Assembly: GCF_030553305.1 (NCBI RefSeq)
Contig: NZ_JARRAH010000001.1
Location: forward strand, 1,488,001 to 1,552,000
Source of the DNA: Halomarina ordinaria
GTDB taxonomy: Archaea; Halobacteriota; Halobacteria; Halobacteriales; Haloarculaceae
Length of the DNA: 64,000 bases
Direction of reading: 5' to 3'
The notes under the pieces are model-generated. The model had not been told where the DNA came from. It saw nothing but the letters and a program-made list of their open reading frames with translations, and made no database searches. Position numbers and translations under genes: made by a program. Shown here one piece after another: positions 24,776 to 31,737 of the stretch. The first letter of the stretch is position 1. The number at the start of each line of letters is the position of its first letter.

Positions 24776-25300
24776 ATGGCGAACGAAGTACACGAGACGG
24801 AGGAGATGAAGGGTGCCGCGATGGGGTTCGTCGAGGAGGTCTGGAACGGGCGTCACTACGAACTCATCGAGCAGAAGATAGACGAGGGGTACGCGGGCCA
24901 CTGGTTCGCGGTCGGCGAGGACGGTCCGGTCGACCGCGACGGGCTTCGCGAGTTCGTCACCGCGGTCCACCGGGGGTTCCCCGACTTCCACATGGACGTC
25001 GAGTTCGTGCTCGCGGAGGGGGACATGGTCGCCGTCGGCTACACCAGCGGGGGAACCCACCAGGGCGAGTTCATGGGAATCCCGCCGACCGGCGAGTACG
25101 GCGAGGCGACCGGCGTCTTCGTCAACCGCTTCGAGGAGGGCCGCGTGGTCGAGTCGTGGGCGTCGTGGGACGCGCTCGGCCTCTTCCAGGACGTGGGCGT
25201 CATCCCCGAGGCGTTCGGGCTGACGAACCTGCTCGGGACGGGCCTCAGCATGGCGCGGCGGAACGTGACCGAACGGGCGCGCAAACGCCGCGCCCGCTGA
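24776..25300 (+). CDS. SnoaL-like / ester cyclase family protein
   Basis: A 174-residue NTF2-like fold protein. It matches the polyketide cyclase SnoaL/ester cyclase pattern: a helical opening, FVTAVHRGFPDFHMDVEFVLAEGDMVAVGYTSGGTHQGEF with the family Gly-Thr-His-x-Gly-x-Phe loop, then a strand with the RVVESWASWD ending. Many members bind or cyclise small hydrophobic compounds, but most are uncharacterised. The start at 24776 (MANEVHETEEM) is chosen because the upstream frame overlaps the divergent promoter region. No pathway neighbours are present. A C-terminal basic tail (ARRNVTERARKRRAR) of about 15 residues is unusual for the family and for this acidic proteome. Confidence 0.8.
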   Translation: MANEVHETEEMKGAAMGFVEEVWNGRHYELIEQKIDEGYAGHWFAVGEDGPVDRDGLREFVTAVHRGFPDFHMDVEFVLAEGDMVAVGYTSGGTHQGEFMGIPPTGEYGEATGVFVNRFEEGRVVESWASWDALGLFQDVGVIPEAFGLTNLLGTGLSMARRNVTERARKRRAR

Positions 25301-25313
25301 GCGTTTTCACGGA

Positions 25314-26438
25314 TTACTCGTCCCGCGCCACGTCCATCCCCTCCACGATGTCGAAGTCCTCGTCGCCGTCGAAGCGCGCCGGCGAGAAGTGGTCGATGCC
25401 GTCGCCCCCGAGCACCTGCTCCGCGGCGACCTCCCCGAGCGCCGGCGCGCGCATGAAGCCGTGGCCCTGCCACCCGGCGGCGACGTAGACGCCGGGCGCG
25501 CACTCGCCGAGCAGCGGGTCGCCGTCGGGCGTCGCGGTGCAGAGGCCGGCCCACGCGCGGTCGACACCGAACGTGCGCCCGACGCCCGTCGCGAGGTAGT
25601 CGGCGCAGTCGGCGACGAACCAGTCGTCGGCCGCGCGGTCCCAGTCGTCCGGGTCGCGCTCGACGGGTTCGGTGCCGTCGCCGACCAGCAGGCCGCGCCC
25701 GTACGGCCGGAGGTAGTACCCGCCCGAGGCGTCGAAGAGCATCGGGAGGTCGTCCCGGAGAGGGGTCGCGCGGGTGACCAGCGCCTGTACCCGGTACGGT
25801 TTGAGGGGGACGGGAACGCCGGCGTCCGCCAGTACGTTCCCCGTGTGCGCCCCCGTCGCGACGAGGACGGCGTCGAACGACTCCTCACCGTGACCCGTCG
25901 AGACGACCGGTGACCCGTCGAGGCGGAGCGACGCGGGCGTGTGCGTCCGAATCTCCGCACCCGCCTCCCGTGCCCGGTCGGCCGTCGCCTCGGTGTAGGC
26001 GGCCGGGTCGACGTAGCCCGCGTTCTCGGCGACGGCCGCCACCGCCACGTCGTCCGTCTCGAGGAGCGGAAAGCGGGCCGCGAGCGCCCCCGAATCGAGC
26101 AGCGACACCTCTCGGCCGTGCTCGCGCATCCGGTCTACTCCCTCGCGGATGGCGTCGGCCCGGCGGTCGTCGCCCCCTCGCGCCAGCCAGACGTAGGGGC
26201 AGTCGGTGAACGCGAACCCGCTGGTGTCGGAGCGTTCCCGGAAGCGTTCGAGCGCCCGGGCGCCGACCGCGGCGTCGATCCGGTCGGCGTAGGCGTCGTA
26301 GCAGAGCCCCGAGGCGCGGCCGCTGCTCCCGGCGGCGACCGCACCGCGCTCGTAGACGACCACGCTCGCCCCGCGCGCCGCGAGGTCTGCGGCCGCGGTG
26401 ACGCCGACGGCGCCCGCGCCGAGGACGGCGGTTCTCAC
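25314..26438 (-). CDS. FAD-dependent oxidoreductase of the DAO / sarcosine oxidase type
   Basis: A 374-residue flavoenzyme with an N-terminal dinucleotide-binding motif (VLGAGAVGVTAAADLAARG) and the C-terminal DAO-fold ending GVYVAAGWQGHGFMRAPALG. It probably oxidises an amino acid or N-methyl amine (glycine, sarcosine, D-amino acid or similar); the substrate cannot be read from sequence. Translation starts at GTG 26438, preceded by GGAGG six bases away on the minus strand. That start region is copied twice more upstream at a 65-bp period (see repeat at 26423-26617), so the annotated start should be treated with care. Neighbours give no pathway context. Confidence 0.85.
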   Translation of the reverse strand: MRTAVLGAGAVGVTAAADLAARGASVVVYERGAVAAGSSGRASGLCYDAYADRIDAAVGARALERFRERSDTSGFAFTDCPYVWLARGGDDRRADAIREGVDRMREHGREVSLLDSGALAARFPLLETDDVAVAAVAENAGYVDPAAYTEATADRAREAGAEIRTHTPASLRLDGSPVVSTGHGEESFDAVLVATGAHTGNVLADAGVPVPLKPYRVQALVTRATPLRDDLPMLFDASGGYYLRPYGRGLLVGDGTEPVERDPDDWDRAADDWFVADCADYLATGVGRTFGVDRAWAGLCTATPDGDPLLGECAPGVYVAAGWQGHGFMRAPALGEVAAEQVLGGDGIDHFSPARFDGDEDFDIVEGMDVARDE

Positions 26439-26617
26439 CGGTGGCCTCCTGCGGACGCTCGTGTCCGCGGCACGTCGGAGCCGGTGCGGACGGCAGTTCT
26501 CACCGGTGGCCCTCCGGCGCGACTCGGCGCGCCGAAACAGCGGAACCGGTGTGGACGGCGGTTCTCACCGACGACCTCCTGCAAGGGGTCATGGACGACG
26601 AGTGCGGTGCGTCGGAA
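26423..26617 (-). repeat. Three tandem 65-bp-period copies of a gene-start module
   Basis: Three imperfect units (26423-26487, 26488-26552, 26553-26617) each carry, on the minus strand, GGAGG followed by a GTGAGAAC(C/T)GCCGTCC start-like motif, with GTG at 26438, 26503 and 26568, exactly 65 bp apart. About 28 bp are well conserved per unit; the remainder has diverged, though units 1 and 2 both end CGGA(G/A)CCGGTG on the plus strand. Unit 1 contains the ribosome binding site and first codons of the FAD oxidoreductase. Confidence 0.8.
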
Positions 26618-26667
26618 CGAGACATAGCCGAGAGAGGACGTGCGTCCGACGTAACTCCTCGCCCGTC

Positions 26668-27468
26668 TCAGACGTAGATGTGGCCCTCGACCGGAGTCCA
26701 GGGCTCCACCGGGGCGAAGTCGGCGCGCCACGCGCGCCAGGCGGCCAGCGCCGCGACGACGCTGTCGAGGGCGTCGCCCCCCTCGTCGGCGACGAGCGTC
26801 TCGCGCGTGTCGGCGTCGACTTCCAGCGGCGTCCGCGCGGCCAGACCGTCGACGATGCGCGCTCGGCGCCCGCGCGCGCCATCGTGTCTGGCGTCGTCCT
26901 TGTAGCGCCGGTCCGGGAGCGAGCACGAGCGCAGCGTCGCCGCGGGGTATATCTCGCAGAGCCACGGCGGGTCGCCGCGGCGCATGGGTGGAGCCGAGGC
27001 ACCCCGGTCGACGAGCGGCGCGAGGACGTCGCGCACCCCGTAGAACGTCTGGTGGGCGACGAGCCAGTGGTAGGGCGAACTGGCGCCGGTACGCTCGTCG
27101 GTGGCGCGTTTCAGGAACGTCCGGTCGCCGTCGGCGTGCGCGTGCGCCCGCTCGGTGCAGGTCGCCCGGAGGGCGTCCGGTCCCTCGTGGGCGGCGACGA
27201 TGGCGAGGCCGTCGGGCCACGTCGCGGCGGGGTCGAGGACGGCGCGCGGGAGGCCGAAGGAGAAGTCGAGGCCTGCCGGACCGTCGTGGGCGGCGAGCAG
27301 GTCGCACAGGTGCGAGAGCGCGGGTGCGCGGTCGGCCGTCCCGGCGCGCGCGGCCAGCGAGCGACAGTCGGTCACGCGGAGGGTACCGTCGCACCACGTC
27401 GCTGCCGCGACCCACGTCTTCGCGCCGGCGTCGCGCGCGCCGCTGAAGTCGACCCCGATGACGTCCAT
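26668..27468 (-). CDS. DUF429 domain protein
   Basis: A 266-residue protein of the DUF429 family, which has an RNase H-like (actin-like) fold and is predicted to be nuclease-related. It begins MDVIGVDFSGARDAGAKTW, where the first Asp of the fold sits, and carries LDFSFGLPRAVL, PWLCEIYPAATLR and the late acidic EGGDALDSVVAALAAW, each a family block with a conserved acidic residue. The ATG at 27468 is chosen because the fold starts directly there. It is divergent from the zinc-finger microprotein 51 nt away. Real activity is unknown. Confidence 0.85.
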   Translation of the reverse strand: MDVIGVDFSGARDAGAKTWVAAATWCDGTLRVTDCRSLAARAGTADRAPALSHLCDLLAAHDGPAGLDFSFGLPRAVLDPAATWPDGLAIVAAHEGPDALRATCTERAHAHADGDRTFLKRATDERTGASSPYHWLVAHQTFYGVRDVLAPLVDRGASAPPMRRGDPPWLCEIYPAATLRSCSLPDRRYKDDARHDGARGRRARIVDGLAARTPLEVDADTRETLVADEGGDALDSVVAALAAWRAWRADFAPVEPWTPVEGHIYV

Positions 27469-27519
27469 ACCTCCCCTCCGGCCCGTGGAATTGATTAGCG
27501 GCCCGCTCCAATCCCGGGT

Positions 27520-27678
27520 ATGCCGAAGACGCTGGAGGTCAAGTGTACGGAGTCGGAGTGCGAGTTGGACATGTTCGAGTTGCACTACACCTACGACATG
27601 CCCGAGGAGACCACGGTCGCCGACTTCTCCTGTCCCTACTGCGGGTCGACCGACGGTCTCGAAGAGATAGCGCTCTGA
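27520..27678 (+). CDS. 52-residue zinc-finger microprotein
   Basis: A very short gene encoding MPKTLEVKCTESECELDMF at its start and FSCPYCGSTDGLEEIAL at its end. Two Cys pairs (C9/C14 and C38/C41) should bind one zinc. Small CPxCG-related zinc-finger proteins of this kind are abundant in haloarchaea, where some affect biofilm formation or motility; this one resembles the DUF7559 type (from memory). Coding is supported by GC-rich third positions, an acidic composition and a clean ATG-TGA frame. The stop lies 45 nt before the Hsp20 start. It is shorter than common gene-finder cut-offs and could be missed. Confidence 0.82.
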   Translation: MPKTLEVKCTESECELDMFELHYTYDMPEETTVADFSCPYCGSTDGLEEIAL

Positions 27679-27685
27679 ACAGAGG

Positions 27686-27698
27686 AACCGATAAACCT
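27686..27698 (+). promoter_or_regulatory. Putative hsp20 promoter
   Basis: AACCGATAAACC has a TATA core at 27691-27696, 30 nt before ATG 27723, which favours that start over the ATG at 27714. The element begins within 15 nt of the microprotein stop codon. Confidence 0.45.
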
Positions 27699-27722
27699 GC
27701 CCCACACGAACTCATGGATACC

Positions 27723-28250
27723 ATGAAAGACCTCAGCGAGCGCGTCGAACGCGTCGTCCTCGACAACGTCGGCCGAGCGTTCAGTCGCGTCCAGGAACGG
27801 ACGCCCCTGCCGGCCGACCTGCTGGAGAGCGACGACGCCTACCTCGTCGTCTTCGACGCCCCCGGCGCCACCGGCGACGACATCGACGTCCGCTTCGACG
27901 AGAACACCGTCCGTGTCCGCATCGACCGCTTCCGTGACTACTACGAGGACTACGAGATGCGCATCCCCGGCCGCGGCCTCGCGCTCGACGGCGCCGTCAC
28001 CCTCCCCGAGGGAGCGACCGTCGACCCCCGGACGGCCGAGGCGACGCTCACGAGCAACGGCACGCTCCGCGTCCGCATCCCGAAGACCGAGGACGAACGC
28101 GACGTCCCCGTCGACGTGACGACGGAGGACGACGCGGACGCGGATGAGGACGAGCCGCGAGACCGAGACGTCGGCGACTCCCACACCGACACCGACAGTG
28201 TCGACGACGCGGAGCGCGTCGACGCCGACGACTCGGCGGACACCGCCTGA
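27723..28250 (+). CDS. Small heat shock protein, Hsp20/alpha-crystallin family
   Basis: ATP-independent holdase chaperone of 175 residues. The alpha-crystallin domain covers about 28-125: YLVVFDAPGATGDDIDVRFDENTVRVRI, then GRGLALDGAVTLPEGATVDP, and the C-terminal IPKTED region that supplies the I-x-I/P-type oligomerisation motif. A highly acidic 50-residue tail (about 125-175, mostly Asp, Glu, Thr) follows and is unusually long. The ATG at 27723 (MKDLSERVERVV) is preferred because the TATA box lies 30 nt away; ATG 27714 would add three residues. The protein probably protects cytosolic proteins during heat or salt stress. Confidence 0.88.
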   Translation: MKDLSERVERVVLDNVGRAFSRVQERTPLPADLLESDDAYLVVFDAPGATGDDIDVRFDENTVRVRIDRFRDYYEDYEMRIPGRGLALDGAVTLPEGATVDPRTAEATLTSNGTLRVRIPKTEDERDVPVDVTTEDDADADEDEPRDRDVGDSHTDTDSVDDAERVDADDSADTA

Positions 28251-28260
28251 GTTCCCGTTC

Positions 28261-29049
28261 TCACCGGAACGCCGCCGGCCCGCGGGCGGGGTAGCCGACG
28301 ACCGTCGTCGCGCCCGCCTCGTGGAGCGCGTCGACCTGCTCGCGGACCGACTCGGCCGTCCCGACGAGCGCGAAGTCGTCGGCCGCCGCGAGCAACACCT
28401 CGCGAGCGCGACCCGTCGCGGTGCGGTCGGTCGCCGCCCCGTCGGGGAGCGCCCGGCGCACCGCCCGCCGACGCGAGACGTACCCGCCCAGGGCGTCGAG
28501 GATGGCGTCCTCGTCGGCCGTGAGCACCGTCGGCGCGTAGACGGCCACCTCGCCGTCGAAGCCGACGGCCCTGAGCGCCCGGAGCTCGCGCTCCGTCGCC
28601 CGGCCGAGCAGGTCGTACTGGACGCCGCCGGCCGCCAGCGCGAGGCGTTCGATGCCCTCGGTGCCGACCCACGGTGCCGGCGCGTCCTCGTGATAGTCGG
28701 CCAGCGCGGCCCGGAGGCGCGGGGCGACGGCGCGGGCGCGTTCGGCCTCGGTGAGGTACGCCGCGTTCCCGGCGACGAGGACGCGCCCGACGTCGGGCGG
28801 CACCCGTTCGACGAGCGACCCGTCGCCGAGGGCGTCGAACCCGTCGGCCCGGACGGGCGTGGTGAGGTAGACCGTCAGGTTGTCGGCGAGCGCACGGAGC
28901 GTCGCCGCGTCGGGGAGGTGCTCGCGACCCTCGTAGTCGATGGCGACCGTCTCGACGCCGAGGTCGAGCGCCGCGCGCACGTCGCACTCCGTCGGCTTGA
29001 GCGCGATGGCGTCGATTCCCGTCGTCGAGAGCGTCCGCTCTGTCAACAT
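28261..29049 (-). CDS. Luciferase-like monooxygenase-related protein (haloarchaeal DUF)
   Basis: A 262-residue protein whose C-terminal third (DFALVGTAESVREQVDALHEAGATTVVGYP) matches the end of F420-dependent, luciferase-like monooxygenases, where this segment closes the TIM barrel. The N-terminal part is shortened and divergent compared with the usual 320-350 residues, and I see no clear F420-binding motif. Haloarchaeal copies are filed as a DUF (DUF7388, from memory). It could be a degenerate, non-catalytic relative. Start at 29049 (MLTERTLSTTGIDAIALKP). It converges on hsp20 with only 10 nt between stop codons. Confidence 0.72.
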   Translation of the reverse strand: MLTERTLSTTGIDAIALKPTECDVRAALDLGVETVAIDYEGREHLPDAATLRALADNLTVYLTTPVRADGFDALGDGSLVERVPPDVGRVLVAGNAAYLTEAERARAVAPRLRAALADYHEDAPAPWVGTEGIERLALAAGGVQYDLLGRATERELRALRAVGFDGEVAVYAPTVLTADEDAILDALGGYVSRRRAVRRALPDGAATDRTATGRAREVLLAAADDFALVGTAESVREQVDALHEAGATTVVGYPARGPAAFR

Positions 29050-29121
29050 GGTGTCACCTGTGTCATGGAGAGGTAGCTAGGGCCGGTGCGGAACTCGATC
29101 AGCCGCGTGTACGACCATTGC

Positions 29122-29140
29122 CCGAACGAGGGCAGTTCGG
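29122..29140 (-). promoter_or_regulatory. Hairpin in the leader of the luciferase-like gene
   Basis: A perfect 6-bp inverted repeat (CCGAAC, 7-nt loop, GTTCGG) overlaps a competing TGCCC...GGGCA repeat (29119-29134). A TATA-like CTTATGCG lies at about 29142-29149 on the minus strand, so the hairpin would fall within a roughly 70-90-nt leader or act as an operator. Confidence 0.25.
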
Positions 29141-29181
29141 CGCATAAGCGTGTCGCTCGGGGCGAGTGTGACCCGCCTCGC

Positions 29182-29409
29182 TCAGCGACGCGACCGGTCG
29201 AGGGCGTAGAGGACGGCCGTGACGATGCCGGTGTAGCGAACCGTAGGGACGAGGACGTCGGCGAGGGCGTCGAACGCGCCGACGTCCGGCGCGCCGAGGA
29301 GCCACGCGAGGACGGACGCGAGGAAGAAGGCCGCGAGCAGTATCGCCGCGATGCGGACCGCCTCCCGCGCTAGCCACGCCGTGTCGACGGGTCGTGTGCC
29401 GAGTGCCAT
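29182..29409 (-). CDS. Small haloarchaeal membrane protein
   Basis: A 75-residue protein with one long or two short hydrophobic segments (IAAILLAAFFLASVLAWLL, about 20-38, and VRYTGIVTAVLYALD near the C-terminus). No family is recognised with certainty. The ATG at 29409 (MALGTRPVDTAW) is preferred over one six codons upstream because a TATA element lies about 25 nt before it, which would give a leaderless message. Haloarchaeal codon use supports coding. Function is unknown. Confidence 0.7.
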   Translation of the reverse strand: MALGTRPVDTAWLAREAVRIAAILLAAFFLASVLAWLLGAPDVGAFDALADVLVPTVRYTGIVTAVLYALDRSRR

Positions 29410-29428
29410 ACACGATACTATCCGCAAG

Positions 29429-29440
29429 CAGATAAGTCAG
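29429..29440 (-). promoter_or_regulatory. Putative promoter of the small membrane protein
   Basis: CTTATC on the minus strand (29431-29436) is centred about 25 nt from the ATG at 29409. Confidence 0.4.
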
Positions 29441-29481
29441 TTTCGATAACTATGTCCCGTCCGTTACTATCTGTCGGTCGT

Positions 29482-30081
29482 TCACGAGGGGAGGTCGGCG
29501 TCCGGGTCCACCACCCGGTCGACCTCCTCGGGCATCCGCCAGTCGGTGGCGAGTTCGAGGAACTGGACGAGCATGTTGCCCGTCGCCCCCCAGACGGTGA
29601 AGCCGTCGACGTGGAAGAAGTGCAGTCGGACCTCCCCGTAGTGGGGGTGCTCGCGGCGCTCTGACTCGTAGTTCGAGCGGTCGGTGAGGTCCGCGACCGG
29701 GAGGACGGCGATTTCGGCGACCTCCCGTTCGTCGGGGACGTAGGTCGTGTCGGGGACCCAGGCGACGAACGGGCGGACCGAATAGCTGGTCACGGTCCGG
29801 ATGTCGTCGAGGCGGCCGACCACCTCGACGGTCTCCGGGTCGAGACCGATCTCCTCGTTGGCCTCCCGCAGCGCCGTCGCCAGCAGGTCCTCGTCGGTCG
29901 GTTCGCGCCCCCCGCCGGGGAAGCTCATCTGGCCGGGGTGTTCCCCGAGGTGGTCGGCGCGCTTCGTGAACAGTATCGCGGGGCCGTCGTCGCGGGCGAC
30001 CAGCGGCACCAGCACCGCCGCCTCTCGCTCCTCGTCGGTCACCTCGACCGGCCGGTGTGCGGCCACCCGCGACAGGTCCAT
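29482..30081 (-). CDS. Nudix hydrolase, CoA pyrophosphatase type
   Basis: A 199-residue Nudix enzyme. The NuBI-type motif FTKRADHLGEHPGQMSFPGG precedes a full Nudix box (GGGREPTDEDLLATALREANEEIGL is the region; catalytic REANEE is intact). That combination is typical of CoA diphosphatases, which cut CoA or acyl-CoA into 4-phosphopantetheine derivatives and 3',5'-ADP and probably clear oxidised CoA. The start at 30081 (MDLSRVAAHRPVEV) fits the family. It stands 51 nt downstream of a haloarchaeal DUF gene on the same strand, possibly the last gene of that operon (31691 to 29482). Confidence 0.88.
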   Translation of the reverse strand: MDLSRVAAHRPVEVTDEEREAAVLVPLVARDDGPAILFTKRADHLGEHPGQMSFPGGGREPTDEDLLATALREANEEIGLDPETVEVVGRLDDIRTVTSYSVRPFVAWVPDTTYVPDEREVAEIAVLPVADLTDRSNYESERREHPHYGEVRLHFFHVDGFTVWGATGNMLVQFLELATDWRMPEEVDRVVDPDADLPS

Positions 30082-30132
30082 ATCACCCCCTCGGACGCAG
30101 GTGGCTTACGTCCTGCGCCACGCGGTGTGATG

Positions 30133-30597
30133 TCACTGCTCGTCGCGCGCGGCGTCGAGGCGACGGCGCACCTCGCCCAGGTCGACCGGTCCCCACGCCT
30201 CGATGTCGTAGCTCGCGTCGACGAGGCGGGCGAGTTCCTCTCCGCTCGGGTCGGCCGCGAGCGCCCGCGCGGCCTCGGCCCGAAAGCGCTCCTCGGCCGT
30301 CCGCGCCACCGCCTCCGTGTCCGGCGTGCGCGGGGGGACGTCGAGGATGTGCGGGAGGTCGGCCGCCCCCTCGGGGAGCGTCGGGAACGCCGCCGGACCG
30401 ACCACCAGCAGGCCGTCGTGGTCGACGAGTTCGTACCGCTCCAGGGCCGTCTCGACGACCTCGTCGTCGGGCGCGTCGGCGTCGTGCTTGAACGCGAGTT
30501 CGGCGAGCGCCCGGTCGAGTTCCTCGCGGGTGAGCGCGCCGAAGAGGTCGACGACCCCCGCGAGGTCGTCGCCGTCGAGGGCGAGGTCCGCGCTCAT
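30133..30597 (-). CDS. Haloarchaeal conserved protein (DUF7109-like)
   Basis: A 154-residue acidic, largely helical protein, with a repeated helix pattern (DDLAGVVDLFGALTREELDRALAELAF) that resembles a winged-helix or four-helix fold. It is conserved next to the glycosyltransferase in haloarchaea (family number from memory). ATG 30597 overlaps the upstream stop codon (ATGA), so it is translationally coupled to the GpgS-like gene. No catalytic motif is evident; a regulatory or stabilising role for that enzyme is a guess. Confidence 0.72.
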   Translation of the reverse strand: MSADLALDGDDLAGVVDLFGALTREELDRALAELAFKHDADAPDDEVVETALERYELVDHDGLLVVGPAAFPTLPEGAADLPHILDVPPRTPDTEAVARTAEERFRAEAARALAADPSGEELARLVDASYDIEAWGPVDLGEVRRRLDAARDEQ

Positions 30598-31691
30598 CCG
30601 CCCGCCTCCGCGAGGTCCGTTCGAGTGACCTCGCGCACCGCCGCGGGGTCGAGCGGCGCCTCCTCCCACGGCGGGAGGCGACGGTCCTCGCTCGGCGGAC
30701 GGACGGCGTCGGCGTAGGCGGCCACCTGCTCGCGCTCCTCACGCGGGTCGTAGACCAGTCCGTTGAACGCCGCGTCGGTCGCGTACTGGTCGACGAGGCC
30801 GTCGGCCGCCTCGCGGTAGGCCGCCCGGAGCGCGTCGAAGTCGGGGTGGACGCCGGCGTCCGCGAGCGCCTCGAACAGCGCGGCGCCGACCTGCTCGCTC
30901 ATGTCGCCGAGGCCGCTCGGCCCCGCGACGGCGCGGTGGTCGTGCTCGTGGACGCCGAGGTCGACCTGGGCGGTGCGGGCGAACCCCGCCTCGCGATAGG
31001 CGCCGCCGAGCGTCCCGACCTCGAGGCCCCACCCGCGCGGGAGCCACAGGCGCCGGGCGAGGTCGGCGCTCGCGGCGAACTCCCCCGAGAGGGCGTACCG
31101 GAAGGCGTCGAGGTAGTCGACGACGGGGTCGTCGTGGCGGGCGGCGAGCGCCCGGAGCAGGGGGGCGTAGAACAGGCGAAAGAGCCGCCCGTAGAGCCGG
31201 TCGTCCTCGACGCGGGCGTAGTAGCCCTTCGAGAACTCGTGGCCGTGGGCGAGCGGGAAGAGCAGTCGCCGGACGTGCCGCTCGGAGTAGCGTTTCGCGT
31301 CGGCGTCGTGGACGACGACGAACGACTCGCGGGCGGCGGCGACGCCCAGCGCCAGCCAGACGTCCCGGCCCTTCCCCCGCGGGCCGTCGAGGCCGGCGCT
31401 CGCGAGCAGGTCGGTGACGCCGGGGCCGTCGCACCACAGCACCTCGCAGGGGAGGTCGTACCCCGAGAGCCACTCGTGGACCGCGCCGACCCGCCCCGCG
31501 TCCGCCCGGAGCGCGACGACCACCCGACCGGGCGCGAGGGTCTCGAGGGTCGTGAGCACGCGGTCGGCCGCCAGGCTGGCGTGTTCACGCTCGGTCATGG
31601 GGACGACGACCGCCGCCCGGTCCACCGGCGCCTCGGGGACGGGGTCGGTGAAGTCGTGGAGCGTCGTCACCCGCTCCTGTACGTATTCCAT
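30594..31691 (-). CDS. GpgS-like glycosyltransferase (GT81 family type)
   Basis: A 365-residue retaining GT-A glycosyltransferase resembling glucosyl-3-phosphoglycerate synthase. Seen: an N-terminal nucleotide-sugar fold (AAVVVPMTEREHASLAADR), GPRGKGRDVWLALG, the metal site HDADAKRYS (DXD), KGYYARVEDDRLYGRLFRLFY, AFRYALSGEFA and WGLEVGTLGGAYR, which together fit GT81. The family makes glucosylglycerate or mannosylglycerate precursors, which are compatible solutes, but haloarchaeal members are not proven and the acceptor could differ. The start at 31691 (MEYVQERVTTLHDF) is preferred. The DUF gene overlaps its end. Confidence 0.8.
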   Translation of the reverse strand: MEYVQERVTTLHDFTDPVPEAPVDRAAVVVPMTEREHASLAADRVLTTLETLAPGRVVVALRADAGRVGAVHEWLSGYDLPCEVLWCDGPGVTDLLASAGLDGPRGKGRDVWLALGVAAARESFVVVHDADAKRYSERHVRRLLFPLAHGHEFSKGYYARVEDDRLYGRLFRLFYAPLLRALAARHDDPVVDYLDAFRYALSGEFAASADLARRLWLPRGWGLEVGTLGGAYREAGFARTAQVDLGVHEHDHRAVAGPSGLGDMSEQVGAALFEALADAGVHPDFDALRAAYREAADGLVDQYATDAAFNGLVYDPREEREQVAAYADAVRPPSEDRRLPPWEEAPLDPAAVREVTRTDLAEAGG

Positions 31692-31737
31692 CGCCGGGAG
31701 GTGAGGACCGACGAGGCAAAAGTCCCGCTCTCTCCGG

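Noticed and set aside
26423-26617. Possible CRISPR array or insertion-sequence ends
   Set aside because: Only three imperfect units, core shorter than a typical repeat-spacer layout, no cas or transposase gene nearby and no terminal inverted repeats.
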